Shown: positions 8,351 to 16,676 of the stretch, piece after piece
How positions within the stretch are numbered: position 1 is the first letter of the stretch
Layout: every line of letters begins with the position of its first letter
NCBI GenBank assembly: GCA_002704685.1
Contig: PAHD01000027.1
Location: 1-32,846, forward strand
Length of the DNA stretch: 32,846 bases
Direction: 5' to 3'
Source: Fidelibacterota bacterium
GTDB taxonomy: Bacteria; Fidelibacterota; Marinisomatia; SCGC-AAA003-L08; D37C17
Translations under genes and position numbers: made by a program
The notes under the pieces: generated by a model
Seen by the model: the letters and a program-made list of their open reading frames with translations, nothing else
What the model was told of the DNA's origin: nothing
The model's database searches: none

Positions 8351-10307
8351 AGTTGATTTCAGCTATATTTATATAGTTTTTATAGTAATTTTTTCTTTTT
8401 TCATATACAATTATATAAAACTTTTAAGTTACAAAGTAAAAAAGTTCTTTTATCATTTAATACTAATTAGATCTATTGTTATTATTATTTTGGTAACATT
8501 AATAATTAATCCATCAATAACTTTCTCTTCGGTTTCAAATAAAACTTTTGACTTAGTTATTGATAATTCTAAAAGTATGAAAAAACATAGTCAAAATATA
8601 ATAAACAACATAAAAGAAATTAAAGATTGGGGTCAAAAAAATAAAATTAATTTTAATTTTTATATTTTTGGAAATTCTTTAAGGAAGATTTTTGATCTTG
8701 ATGAAATAGATTTTAGTGATAGTTACACAAATTTTAGTGACTTTGTAAATGAATATAAATCAAATAATGAAGTTATTCTTTTTTCAGATGGACTTAATAA
8801 TCATGGTTTAACTGATATTGATTATAAAAATTTAAATAGCGTTAATATTATTGGTTATGGAAATCAGATGGTATCAGATTTAGATATTAGTATAGAAATT
8901 TTGGATACAGTAATTTATAATGATAGCATAAAAGTTAATGTTTTAGTTAAAAAAAATATAGAAAATATTCGTGTTAATGGATCTATACATTTAAATAATA
9001 ATTTTTATAAAAATTATAGTTTAAATGATTATAATCTTGAGGAAAATTCTTATCAAGAAATTACTTTTACTTTACCAATAAATAAAATAGATAGATTTAA
9101 CGCAATTTATATAACAAATAACTATTTTGAATCAAATTATTTAAATAATAGTTTAGAATTATTCATACCAGCAAATAAATTTTCAAGTAAAAAACTATTA
9201 TTAATAAGTGGATCTATATCAAATAATACTAGTTATATAAAAAAAATTATAAAAAATAATTTATATGATTACAATATTGATCACATATATAGATTAAATA
9301 ATAATTTATGGAATAAATCAATGAACGATTTTAATTTTGAGGATTATAGTCTTCTAGTTTTTGATGATTTTCCAATATATAATGATGATAAGTCAATTAT
9401 TAATAATTTTGAAATAAATAATCAGAAGATTATTTATTTTCTTGGACCAAATAATTATTCTAGAAATTATATATTAGATTTTTGTAATTGTGATTATAAA
9501 AATATTGATAATTTAGTGGTCAATAAGTTTGGTAATGAGTATTTTTATAAGGGTAATTATTATATTCTTCCCTCCAGCGAAGTTAATCATATAATTCAAT
9601 GCAATAATGATGCAAATATATCTTATGATAATGGAAATACATTTATTTCAAAGCATAAAAATATTATTTTATTTCTAATTCCAAATTTAAAAGAAAATTC
9701 TTACCAAATTGATGATACTAGTTTAATGCTTGAGGATTTGATTTTATCTGTAATTGACAATGAGGTATATTCAAATAATAGAATATTTGAAATTTTTGTT
9801 GATACATACAGTGTAAATATTAATACACCTTTAGATGTGAAAATTAAGCTTTATAATAATAAAAATATTAATGATTTATTTTTAAATATTTATAAAGATA
9901 ATCAGCTGTATATGCAGTTTAATGATTTGGAAAAGAAATCTGTAGATTTTTTTTCCAAAGAAATAGTTTTTTATAAAAGTGGTGAGTACGTAATGCAAGC
10001 TGGTATAAAATTAGATAATAATAATATTAAAAGTAATTTCATAAATATAAAAGTTAATAAGATTGATAGAGAAATTTCTGTAGATGGTATTAATATGGAT
10101 TTTTTATCTGTTATATCAAATAATACTGAAGGAGTTTTTTACAAAAGCATTAATTTAGATGAGTTTTTAGAAAATATTGAAATTTCAAAAGTTAATACCG
10201 TAAATTATACTAAATTTGACTTAAATAATTTATCTTACCTTTTGATAGTAATTATAATCTTGCTATCATTAGATTGGTATATTAGAAACAAAGTTGGACT
10301 TGTATAA
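8343..10307 (+). CDS. Membrane protein with VWA domain and amidotransferase-like region
   Basis: Function unknown. Two transmembrane helices lie at about residues 8-27 and 36-58, a large extracytoplasmic part follows, and one C-terminal helix ends in LDWYIRNKVGLV, the layout of BatA-like VWA membrane proteins. A VWA domain starts at about residue 68. Its metal site (MIDAS) is complete: Asp74-x-Ser76-x-Ser78 in VIDNSKSM, a probable Thr129 in YTNFSDF, and Asp149 in LFSDG. A region at about 280-375 (KKLLLISGS... LLVFDDFPIY... KIIYFLGP) resembles the glutamine-amidotransferase-like domain often fused to such VWA proteins; this part is inference. I chose ATG 8343, an 8-base overlap with tsaD; TTG at 8337 would add two residues. 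It abuts the Wza-like gene (TAATG), suggesting a link with the surface-polysaccharide block. Confidence 0.75.
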   Translation: MLKVDFSYIYIVFIVIFSFFIYNYIKLLSYKVKKFFYHLILIRSIVIIILVTLIINPSITFSSVSNKTFDLVIDNSKSMKKHSQNIINNIKEIKDWGQKNKINFNFYIFGNSLRKIFDLDEIDFSDSYTNFSDFVNEYKSNNEVILFSDGLNNHGLTDIDYKNLNSVNIIGYGNQMVSDLDISIEILDTVIYNDSIKVNVLVKKNIENIRVNGSIHLNNNFYKNYSLNDYNLEENSYQEITFTLPINKIDRFNAIYITNNYFESNYLNNSLELFIPANKFSSKKLLLISGSISNNTSYIKKIIKNNLYDYNIDHIYRLNNNLWNKSMNDFNFEDYSLLVFDDFPIYNDDKSIINNFEINNQKIIYFLGPNNYSRNYILDFCNCDYKNIDNLVVNKFGNEYFYKGNYYILPSSEVNHIIQCNNDANISYDNGNTFISKHKNIILFLIPNLKENSYQIDDTSLMLEDLILSVIDNEVYSNNRIFEIFVDTYSVNINTPLDVKIKLYNNKNINDLFLNIYKDNQLYMQFNDLEKKSVDFFSKEIVFYKSGEYVMQAGIKLDNNNIKSNFINIKVNKIDREISVDGINMDFLSVISNNTEGVFYKSINLDEFLENIEISKVNTVNYTKFDLNNLSYLLIVIIILLSLDWYIRNKVGLV

Positions 10308-11863
10308 TGAATTTTATATTTTTAATAATTATAAGTTTTTTATTTACTCAAGATAATTCTTTCGATAAATGGAATTTGGAAAAACTATATTCTAATCAGT
10401 TAAAAAATAAACAAATAAATTTACAGAATCATAAAAATGTCAATCCCATAAATAACCCTATTATATTAGAAGAGTATATAGTAGGACCTGGAGATGAATT
10501 TTTTATTAGTTTTTCAGTTAATGATATTGTTTTTAGCGACTATATTGTTATTTCACAATTAAATGATATTGTTATCCCAGGTATTGGTATGATAAACTTA
10601 GAAAAGTTATCATTAAAAGAATCATATGATAAAATTAAAAGTATTTTTGCAAAAAAATATACAGATTCTAATCTTGATATTACATTAACAAATATAAGAA
10701 AATTTTATATTAATATTTTTGGTACAAATTCTGGTCCAACAAAAATTTTAACTAACCCTCTAGATAAGGTATCTGATGTATATGAAAAAATAATTAAGCA
10801 AATTAATATTAAAGAAGATTATAATTTAACTTATAGGAATGTAGTGTTAAAACGCAAATCTAATTTTTATAATATTGATTTGTTAGAATATAAAAGATTA
10901 GGCTTAGGAAATAATCCTCAACTCCTTGAAGGAGATGAGATTTATTTAAAAAATTATACAAAATATATTGATATTTATGGTGGTATAAATAGCCCAGGAA
11001 GATATGAGTATAAAAAAAATGAAAGATTAGCTGATTTTATTGCTGTTTGTGGTGGATTTAAAAATGATATTGAAACGGAAAAATTTAAGATTTCACGTTT
11101 TATAAAAAATAAAGATTTACCATCAGAAATTACTATAAATAATGATAGTCTTGATATATTTATTAATGAGTATGATCATATTATTATACCTGAAAAAGAT
11201 TTTTCTAAGAAAATGGTTTTTATTAATGGGGAAGTGAAAATTCCTGGTTATTATTTTCTTGAAGAAAATATGACCGTATATGAGCTTATTTTAAAAGCTG
11301 GTGGATATACTGATAGCGCAGATAAAAATAAAATAATACTTAATAATGATATTTTAGGTGATATCAAGGATTTAGAATTAGCGAGGATTAACTTGATACC
11401 TCCACAAAACAGGTCCTTATCTGAAATATCATACATTCAGTCAAGAAGTTTAATTGAAAAGGGTTCTGTAATTTCAAATAATAAGGAGTTTACATCTGAA
11501 GTACTTGCTTATAATTTAAATATTGATGATAAGGTATATATTCCTGTTTTAATAAGTTATGTTGAGGTAATTGGTGCAATTGAATATCCTGGTAGATATC
11601 CTTATGTAGATGGCCAAAGTATAGAGGATTATATAAAAAATGCTGGAGGAAAAACAAATAAATCAAGGGGTAATATATATATTGTTAATTCTTTTAATCA
11701 AAAGATAAAAGTATCAAGTAAATTTACTGAAATCTATAATGGTGAAACAATTTTTGTTGAAACTAAAGAAAATTTTAATACATGGAATAAATTGAAAGAA
11801 TCTATGAGTCTTATTGGTCAATTAGCAACTTTAATTGCTGTCATACAAAGTGCATCAAATTAA
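10307..11863 (+). CDS. Polysaccharide export protein, Wza-like, with SLBB domains
   Basis: Predicted periplasmic or outer-membrane part of a polysaccharide export channel. A signal peptide (MNFIFLIIISFLFTQ) lacks a lipobox Cys. The polysaccharide-export domain begins EYIVGPGDEF (residues 56-65) and runs to about 130. Four SLBB-type repeats follow at about 133-192, 219-268, 302-350 and 417-465; the last three show the hallmark G-x-I/V-x-x-P-G-x-Y (YGGINSPGRY, NGEVKIPGYY, IGAIEYPGRY) followed by AGG or CGG. A short hydrophobic stretch ends the protein. The architecture matches multi-SLBB Wza relatives of Bacteroidota better than E. coli Wza. The chain-length protein follows after one base, as usual for outer-membrane export/co-polymerase pairs. 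Confidence 0.9.
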   Translation: MNFIFLIIISFLFTQDNSFDKWNLEKLYSNQLKNKQINLQNHKNVNPINNPIILEEYIVGPGDEFFISFSVNDIVFSDYIVISQLNDIVIPGIGMINLEKLSLKESYDKIKSIFAKKYTDSNLDITLTNIRKFYINIFGTNSGPTKILTNPLDKVSDVYEKIIKQINIKEDYNLTYRNVVLKRKSNFYNIDLLEYKRLGLGNNPQLLEGDEIYLKNYTKYIDIYGGINSPGRYEYKKNERLADFIAVCGGFKNDIETEKFKISRFIKNKDLPSEITINNDSLDIFINEYDHIIIPEKDFSKKMVFINGEVKIPGYYFLEENMTVYELILKAGGYTDSADKNKIILNNDILGDIKDLELARINLIPPQNRSLSEISYIQSRSLIEKGSVISNNKEFTSEVLAYNLNIDDKVYIPVLISYVEVIGAIEYPGRYPYVDGQSIEDYIKNAGGKTNKSRGNIYIVNSFNQKIKVSSKFTEIYNGETIFVETKENFNTWNKLKESMSLIGQLATLIAVIQSASN

Positions 11864-11864
11864 T

Positions 11865-12884
11865 ATGGATACAACATCATCTTTTACAAAGTATGTTTTT
11901 AAAAATAAATTAAATATAATGAAGTATTTAGTATTATCATTTTTTATATCTATTTTCTATTCTTTTTATGCTAAAGTTTTTTTTAAATCAGAAATTACAC
12001 TTTATCCAGCAGGTGAGCTATCCTCAAGTAATGAAATTTATAGTGACTTTAAAGATGCGATAGAATCTTTTGGATTCGAATCATCAAATTCAGATAATAA
12101 TTTTTATATACCTGATATAATTGAGAGTCGAAGATTAAAAAAAGAAATATTATACAAGAAATGGAATTCAAAAAAATTTTCTAACCCAGTTAATTTAATT
12201 GAATACTGGGAATTAGATGATTTAAATATTTTGAACCGTTTTCTATTATATTTTAAAACTTTATTTAATTCTTTTGAATATAATTCAAAATTAAAGTTCG
12301 AAGAAGATGCTATCAAATTGCTTGATGAACTTATTGATGTTGATGAAAAAAATTCTGGATTAATAGAAGTAAAAGTTCTAATGGATGAACCTCAATTAGC
12401 AGCTGATATTGCAAATTTTATTTCAAATTATGTAATTATGTACGTAGGTAATGAACAAAAACATTTTGCAACAAAAACTAAGCTTTTTCTAAGAACAATG
12501 CTGGACTCTTCTAAAATAGATTTAAAAGAATCAGAGCTCGAATTAACTAGTTTTAAGAAGAAAAATCCACTAAGTCTAGATACTCCAGATTTACAATTAA
12601 AAAGATTAAGATTAACTAGAAATGTCGAAGTTAATCAAGAGGTCTATATAACAATAAGAAAGCAATATGAATTATCTAAAATTGAGGAATCAAAAGAAAG
12701 ACTATTTGTTAATATATTAGATAATGCAAAACCTTCTTTGTATAAGGAATATCCTAATAGATTGATTATTATAATTAGTTTTACATTTCTTGGAACTTTA
12801 TTGCTTATCTTATGTCAAAGAATATATTTTGAGTTTAAAAGTATTAAAAGAAATTTTACATCTAATTTTCATGAAAACAAATAA
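11865..12884 (+). CDS. Wzz-like chain-length determinant (polysaccharide co-polymerase)
   Basis: The 339-residue inner-membrane protein should control chain length and connect polymerisation to export. One helix lies near the N-terminus (about 20-40, YLVLSFFISIFYSFYA) and a second near the C-terminus (about 302-322, LIIIISFTFLGTLLLILC), enclosing a periplasmic helical part. The residues before helix 2 include the expected Pro-containing segment (NAKPSLYKEYPNR). No Walker motifs or tyrosine cluster follow, so this is a kinase-less co-polymerase and any BY-kinase must be elsewhere or absent. I chose ATG 11865, one base after the Wza stop, because the upstream in-frame TTG at 11835 would overlap the Wza gene by 29 bases. 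It overlaps the sulfotransferase gene by 14 bases. Confidence 0.83.
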   Translation: MDTTSSFTKYVFKNKLNIMKYLVLSFFISIFYSFYAKVFFKSEITLYPAGELSSSNEIYSDFKDAIESFGFESSNSDNNFYIPDIIESRRLKKEILYKKWNSKKFSNPVNLIEYWELDDLNILNRFLLYFKTLFNSFEYNSKLKFEEDAIKLLDELIDVDEKNSGLIEVKVLMDEPQLAADIANFISNYVIMYVGNEQKHFATKTKLFLRTMLDSSKIDLKESELELTSFKKKNPLSLDTPDLQLKRLRLTRNVEVNQEVYITIRKQYELSKIEESKERLFVNILDNAKPSLYKEYPNRLIIIISFTFLGTLLLILCQRIYFEFKSIKRNFTSNFHENK

Positions 12885-13755
12885 TTTACCTGATTTTTTT
12901 ATATTAGGTGTTCAAAAAGCAGCAACATCATCAATACATAAAATTTTAAAACAAGATTATCGTATTTCTTTACCATATCAGAAAGAAACACATTTTTTTA
13001 GTCATAATTTCGATAAAAAAATTGAGTGGTATATTAATCAATTTAAAAATAAAAAAAAATATATTGTTAGAGGGGAAGTGGATCCATCATATATTTTTTT
13101 TAAAAAATCTGCTATAAATATAAAGAAATATATAAAAAATCCTAAATTCGTACTAGTTTTAAGGAAACCTATTGAAAGAGCTTTCTCTCATTATCTAATG
13201 TCAAAATCAAGAGGCTATGAAAAAGAATCTTTTTTTGATGCATTAGAATTAGAAGAAAAAAGATTAAAAAGTAGCAGTAGTTTTTTTTTATCACATTATA
13301 GTTACTTGAAACGAGGGAACTATTACCAGCAAATTATTGATTTTAAAAATATATTTCCAAAATCTAAGTTTTTATTTTTAAAATATGAAGATTTTAAAAA
13401 TATTAAAAAACAAAGAAAATTTATAAGTATGATTTATGATTTTTTAAATTTAAAAATGCAGAATAATCTCAACTTTTCAATTCACGAAAATAAATCTGGT
13501 TTGATGCGTTTTGAATTTGTAAGAGATTTAACTCATACTGATAATAATATAAGAAACTTTATTAAAAATCTTATCCCATCTGAATATATAAGGTTTAAAA
13601 TTTTAACATTTATAAATAATTTAAATAAGATGAATGGTGATAAAGAAAAATTAAATTATAGATTACTTAAAATCAAATATATTAAATGGAATAATGAACA
13701 AACAGATTTATTATCAAAAATATGTGATTTAGATGTTAATGATTGGAAAATATGA
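12871..13755 (+). CDS. Sulfotransferase, heparan-sulfate-sulfotransferase-like
   Basis: Predicted to transfer sulfate from PAPS to a sugar of the polysaccharide made by this locus. The 5'-phosphosulfate-binding loop is ILGVQKAATSS at residues 11-21. The 3'-phosphate-binding segment is VLRKPIERAFSHY at 96-108 with Arg98, Arg103 and Ser106. KETHFF at 38-43 matches the catalytic-strand motif of the heparan sulfate N-/3-O-sulfotransferase-like family, with Glu39 as likely base. Translation is best started at ATG 12871 (294 residues): the family motif begins just after it, and an earlier in-frame start at 12790 would only duplicate the Wzz end in another frame. A run of nine T (13281-13289) lies inside the gene but the frame is intact. 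It overlaps the next gene by four bases. Confidence 0.87.
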   Translation: MKTNNLPDFFILGVQKAATSSIHKILKQDYRISLPYQKETHFFSHNFDKKIEWYINQFKNKKKYIVRGEVDPSYIFFKKSAINIKKYIKNPKFVLVLRKPIERAFSHYLMSKSRGYEKESFFDALELEEKRLKSSSSFFLSHYSYLKRGNYYQQIIDFKNIFPKSKFLFLKYEDFKNIKKQRKFISMIYDFLNLKMQNNLNFSIHENKSGLMRFEFVRDLTHTDNNIRNFIKNLIPSEYIRFKILTFINNLNKMNGDKEKLNYRLLKIKYIKWNNEQTDLLSKICDLDVNDWKI

Positions 13756-14591
13756 AGTTAACTTCACCTTTAATTGTTACTGGAATGCATAGAAGTGGAA
13801 CAACACTTTTAGTGAAAATTCTTGAAAAAAATGGTGTTTTTTTTGGTGCTTACCAAGATAATAATAGTGAGTCAATATTTTTTCAAAGATTAAACAGATG
13901 GCTTGTATCTTTTAATAATTCATATTGGGATAATCCAAAATCATTTGATACTTTAGATAATATTAACCTTGATTTTTTAATTTCAAAGTGTAATAGAACA
14001 ATTCAAAATAAAATATTAACTTTATACTATTTTGGATTGAAAAATATTTTTTTAAATAATAGTTTTTCTTCTTATGATTTGCCATGGGGTTGGAAAGATC
14101 CACTGAATACATTCACCCTAGATATATGGTCTAAAATTTTCCCTTGTATTTCTATCATTAACATAGTAAGAAATCCAATTGACGTATCATGTAGTTTAAT
14201 TAATAGACAAAGTAAAATGAAATCTCACGATTTGAAAAATTTAAAAAAATATTTTAACTCTCTAGTTCCTATTTTATCTATAAACAAAGGAGCTGTTTTT
14301 AGATCATTTGAAATCAATACAATAGATGATTGTTTGATTTTATATAAAAAATATCAAGATAAAATTAAACTGAATAATTTAAAAAATATTAAGCAGATAA
14401 ATATAAAATATGAAGATCTTGTAAATAATACAGAAGATGAATTAATTAAAATATATAGTTTTTGTGGAATTAATAATTTTAATTTGAAGCAAGATTCAAA
14501 ATTAATTGATAAAAATATTGCTAATAAATACAATAATTTAGATATCTCTTTTGATAGTAAGCTGTTAGACCTAATTTCTTATGATAAATAA
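13752..14591 (+). CDS. Sulfotransferase family protein
   Basis: Second PAPS-dependent sulfotransferase, of a different branch from its upstream neighbour. It starts ATGA-coupled at 13752; a TTG nine bases earlier is less likely. The 5'-phosphosulfate loop is TGMHRSGTTLL (residues 10-20), the form seen in Sulfotransfer_3-type proteins and some bacterial carbohydrate sulfotransferases. The 3'-phosphate segment is NIVRNPIDVSCSL around residues 139-151. A late KYEDLVNN segment near 220 is also typical of sulfotransferases. The length of 279 residues is normal. Two adjacent sulfotransferases next to glycosyltransferases imply a polymer sulfated at more than one position. The acceptor is unknown, and transfer to other substrates cannot be excluded. 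It overlaps the GT2 gene by 11 bases. Confidence 0.8.
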   Translation: MKLTSPLIVTGMHRSGTTLLVKILEKNGVFFGAYQDNNSESIFFQRLNRWLVSFNNSYWDNPKSFDTLDNINLDFLISKCNRTIQNKILTLYYFGLKNIFLNNSFSSYDLPWGWKDPLNTFTLDIWSKIFPCISIINIVRNPIDVSCSLINRQSKMKSHDLKNLKKYFNSLVPILSINKGAVFRSFEINTIDDCLILYKKYQDKIKLNNLKNIKQINIKYEDLVNNTEDELIKIYSFCGINNFNLKQDSKLIDKNIANKYNNLDISFDSKLLDLISYDK

Positions 14592-15147
14592 TTATAATTC
14601 ATGTTCAATAATTACTGTAAATTACAATTCATTTTTATACACGAAGAACTTAATAAAAAATTTAGAATATATAAGCACTAAAAACTTTAACTTATTCATT
14701 ATTGATAATTTCTCAGACGATAATTCTTATCAAAAAATTTTCAATTTATTAAAATTTTCATCAAAAAATATTTTCTTTTTAGAAGATAATAAAATTTTAG
14801 AATCATTTAAGAAAAATAATATTTTTTTAATTAGATTAAAATCTAACTATGGCTATTCTGCTGCTGTTAATATTCCACTAAATATGAATGATAAAATATA
14901 TTTAAGTAAGTTTTTTTGGATAATTAATAATGATGTTGAAATTGAAGTAAATACTTTAGATATTTTGAAAAAAGAATACATTCTAAATTCAATTACAACA
15001 CCAATGGTTTACGATTTAAATAATAAAAATAATATTCAATCTTTAGGGTGCACAATAAATTCACTATTATTGACAACAAAAAATTTAAAAAATCTTAATA
15101 ATTTTAATAAAATTGATTTTATATCAGGTGTATCTCTTTTTTTTTGA
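14581..15147 (+). pseudogene. GT2 glycosyltransferase, N-terminal part (frameshifted at T9)
   Basis: N-terminal two-thirds of a family 2 glycosyltransferase (rhamnosyltransferase-like) that should add a sugar to the polysaccharide repeat. The fold starts SIITVNYNSFLYTKNL with the nucleotide-sugar-binding IIDNFSDDNS, and the DxD equivalent is WIINNDVEI. The frame reaches DFISGVSLFF and then hits TGA at 15145-15147, immediately after nine T (15137-15145). The expected continuation (DK.., EEYFMYYEDVDWC) lies in the frame one base later. Removing one T restores a 289-residue protein of ordinary length ending at 15451. It overlaps the sulfotransferase by 11 bases, like its operon neighbours. True mutation, phase-variable tract, transcript slippage and sequencing or assembly error all remain possible. 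Confidence 0.85.
15137..15145 (+). repeat. Homopolymer of nine T at the GT2 frameshift
   Basis: Nine consecutive T directly precede GATAAAAATG. With eight T the glycosyltransferase reads through as ...SLFFDKNV; with nine it terminates at TGA. Runs of this kind slip during replication and transcription and are also error-prone in sequencing. Equal tracts lie in intact neighbouring genes (13281-13289, 15685-15693, 16011-16019). Confidence 0.8.
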
Positions 15148-15451
15148 TAAAAATGTTTTAAGAATAAATGGCAATTTACCTGAAGAATATTTTATGTATT
15201 ATGAAGATGTAGATTGGTGCAAAAAAGCTACTGATAATGATATTAAATTAATAATTAATACAAACACTAAAATTTTCCATAAAAAAAATAATAATGTTGA
15301 TTTCAAGCTTAAATTTTTTTCTATTTTAAATAGGTTGAGATTCTGTTCAAAGTTTCATCCTTATAAAATACCTTTAGTGCTTATATATAGTATTTTTGGT
15401 TTAATATATCATTTCACAAAATATTTACTTAATTTTAAAAATGTTAAATAA
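15146..15451 (+). pseudogene. GT2 glycosyltransferase, C-terminal part (downstream of frameshift)
   Basis: Continuation of the same glycosyltransferase in the next frame. It begins with GAT at 15146 and carries the catalytic-acid region FMYYEDVDWC, whose Glu-Asp is the base motif of GT2 enzymes, and then FHKK. A basic and hydrophobic C-terminus follows (LVLIYSIFGLIYHF), probably membrane-associated. No credible start codon exists: the frame opens at a TTG at 15113 that would read a different frame of the upstream part, and the first ATG falls inside FMYY. Independent translation is therefore unlikely. Good conservation of motifs on both sides of the break suggests the frameshift is recent, reversible or artefactual. 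The stop overlaps the next gene by 11 bases. Confidence 0.82.
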
Positions 15452-16676
15452 ATTTGTTTATATATCAATTATTTTATGTATTTCTCTAATTGGAGCTGAT
15501 AGAATTAATTTAATGAGTCAAGCATTTGAATTCTTTGTTTTTACTCCTTATTTACTATTAAGCTTATTAATTTTATTTACTTTGTTTTTATTCAATAGAG
15601 ATTATTTTGATTTTAAATGGTTATTAAATAATAATATATTTTTATTATTTTTTTTAATATACATAGTTACATGTATTATAAGTATTTTTTTTTCAATTGA
15701 TATTTATATTTCAATAAAAAGATTTATACTATTAATATATCTTTTATTATCTTCGATTATAATTCAATCTTACTTTAAAAATAATCAGGAATTGTTGAAA
15801 GTTTTAATTAAGTCATCATTATTAGGATCTTTTATTTTTTTTATATTTAATTTTCTTTTATTATTAAATTGGTTTTCTGATTTTGATTTTTCGAATTCCT
15901 ATATAAATCTTGAACCAGATAAGCTTGCATATTTTTTACCAAGATTAGGGGGATATTCAATGGACTCTAATAGGGGAGGTATCATACTATTCTTCTTCAC
16001 TTTTGTTTTATTTTTTTTTGGCAATAAAAACAAACTTAATTCATCTATTATAATTCTAAATATACTGTTCTTGTTTCTTAGTTTTTCAAGAACTATTTAT
16101 TTATTATTAATAATGGTTTTTCTTTTTCAACTTTTAATTAGTGAAAAAGAAATAAAAAAAAATATGCTAAAGAAAATCTTTTATAGTTTGATATTTTTTT
16201 TATTAATAATAGGATTTTTAACATTTAATCAAAATATTAACTTATATTTAGCTTTTCAGGAAAGAATAGATATATTTGAAATTTCACGTTTTTCATCGGC
16301 TGGAATTCATTTAAAATTAATTTTAGAAGGATTTGCAAAAGCATTTAACGATTTTAAAATATTATTTTTTGGTTCAGGTTTTGGAACATCATTTCTATTG
16401 ATCAAAGGATATTATTGGAGTGGTATTAAATATGGTAATTATCATTCATTATATATTACGACATTAGTTGAGTGTGGGATTTTCAATACAATATCAATGT
16501 TTATAATATCTTTTTTACTACCTTTTATAATTGATTATAAAAATCATATTTTCACTTTACTTTTTGGTTTATTGTTTTTTAATATTTTTTATCAATTAAT
16601 TATGGAACCAGTTTTTTGGTTTTCAATTTTATTATTTTATAAGTTTAATTTTAGTGAATTAAAAAATGAAAAATAA
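15441..16676 (+). CDS. O-antigen polymerase/ligase-like membrane protein (Wzy/WaaL family)
   Basis: Very hydrophobic 411-residue protein with roughly ten to twelve transmembrane helices and one larger extracytoplasmic loop between about residues 265 and 340. The loop holds GSGFGTSF and then NYHSLYITTLVECGI (Asn333, His335, Ser336), matching the conserved 'G..NSYL..lvE.G' signature of the Wzy_C/O-antigen-ligase family. An SFSRT motif near 213-217 is also typical. In a locus with Wza- and Wzz-like proteins, the Wzy polymerase role is the better guess, joining repeat units on the periplasmic side; ligase cannot be excluded. Two runs of nine T (15685-15693, 16011-16019) are in frame here. It overlaps both neighbours by 11 bases. 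Confidence 0.82.
   Translation: MLNKFVYISIILCISLIGADRINLMSQAFEFFVFTPYLLLSLLILFTLFLFNRDYFDFKWLLNNNIFLLFFLIYIVTCIISIFFSIDIYISIKRFILLIYLLLSSIIIQSYFKNNQELLKVLIKSSLLGSFIFFIFNFLLLLNWFSDFDFSNSYINLEPDKLAYFLPRLGGYSMDSNRGGIILFFFTFVLFFFGNKNKLNSSIIILNILFLFLSFSRTIYLLLIMVFLFQLLISEKEIKKNMLKKIFYSLIFFLLIIGFLTFNQNINLYLAFQERIDIFEISRFSSAGIHLKLILEGFAKAFNDFKILFFGSGFGTSFLLIKGYYWSGIKYGNYHSLYITTLVECGIFNTISMFIISFLLPFIIDYKNHIFTLLFGLLFFNIFYQLIMEPVFWFSILLFYKFNFSELKNEK

Noticed and set aside
11835..11864. TTG-started extension of the Wzz-like protein
   Set aside because: It would overlap the Wza gene by 29 bases, adds no recognised sequence, and an ATG sits one base after the Wza stop.
12790..12870. Longer N-terminus for the first sulfotransferase, starting at an in-frame codon at 12790
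   Set aside because: The added 27 residues come from the out-of-frame reading of the Wzz C-terminus. The sulfotransferase motif starts just after ATG 12871, and a 14-base overlap matches the style of the locus.
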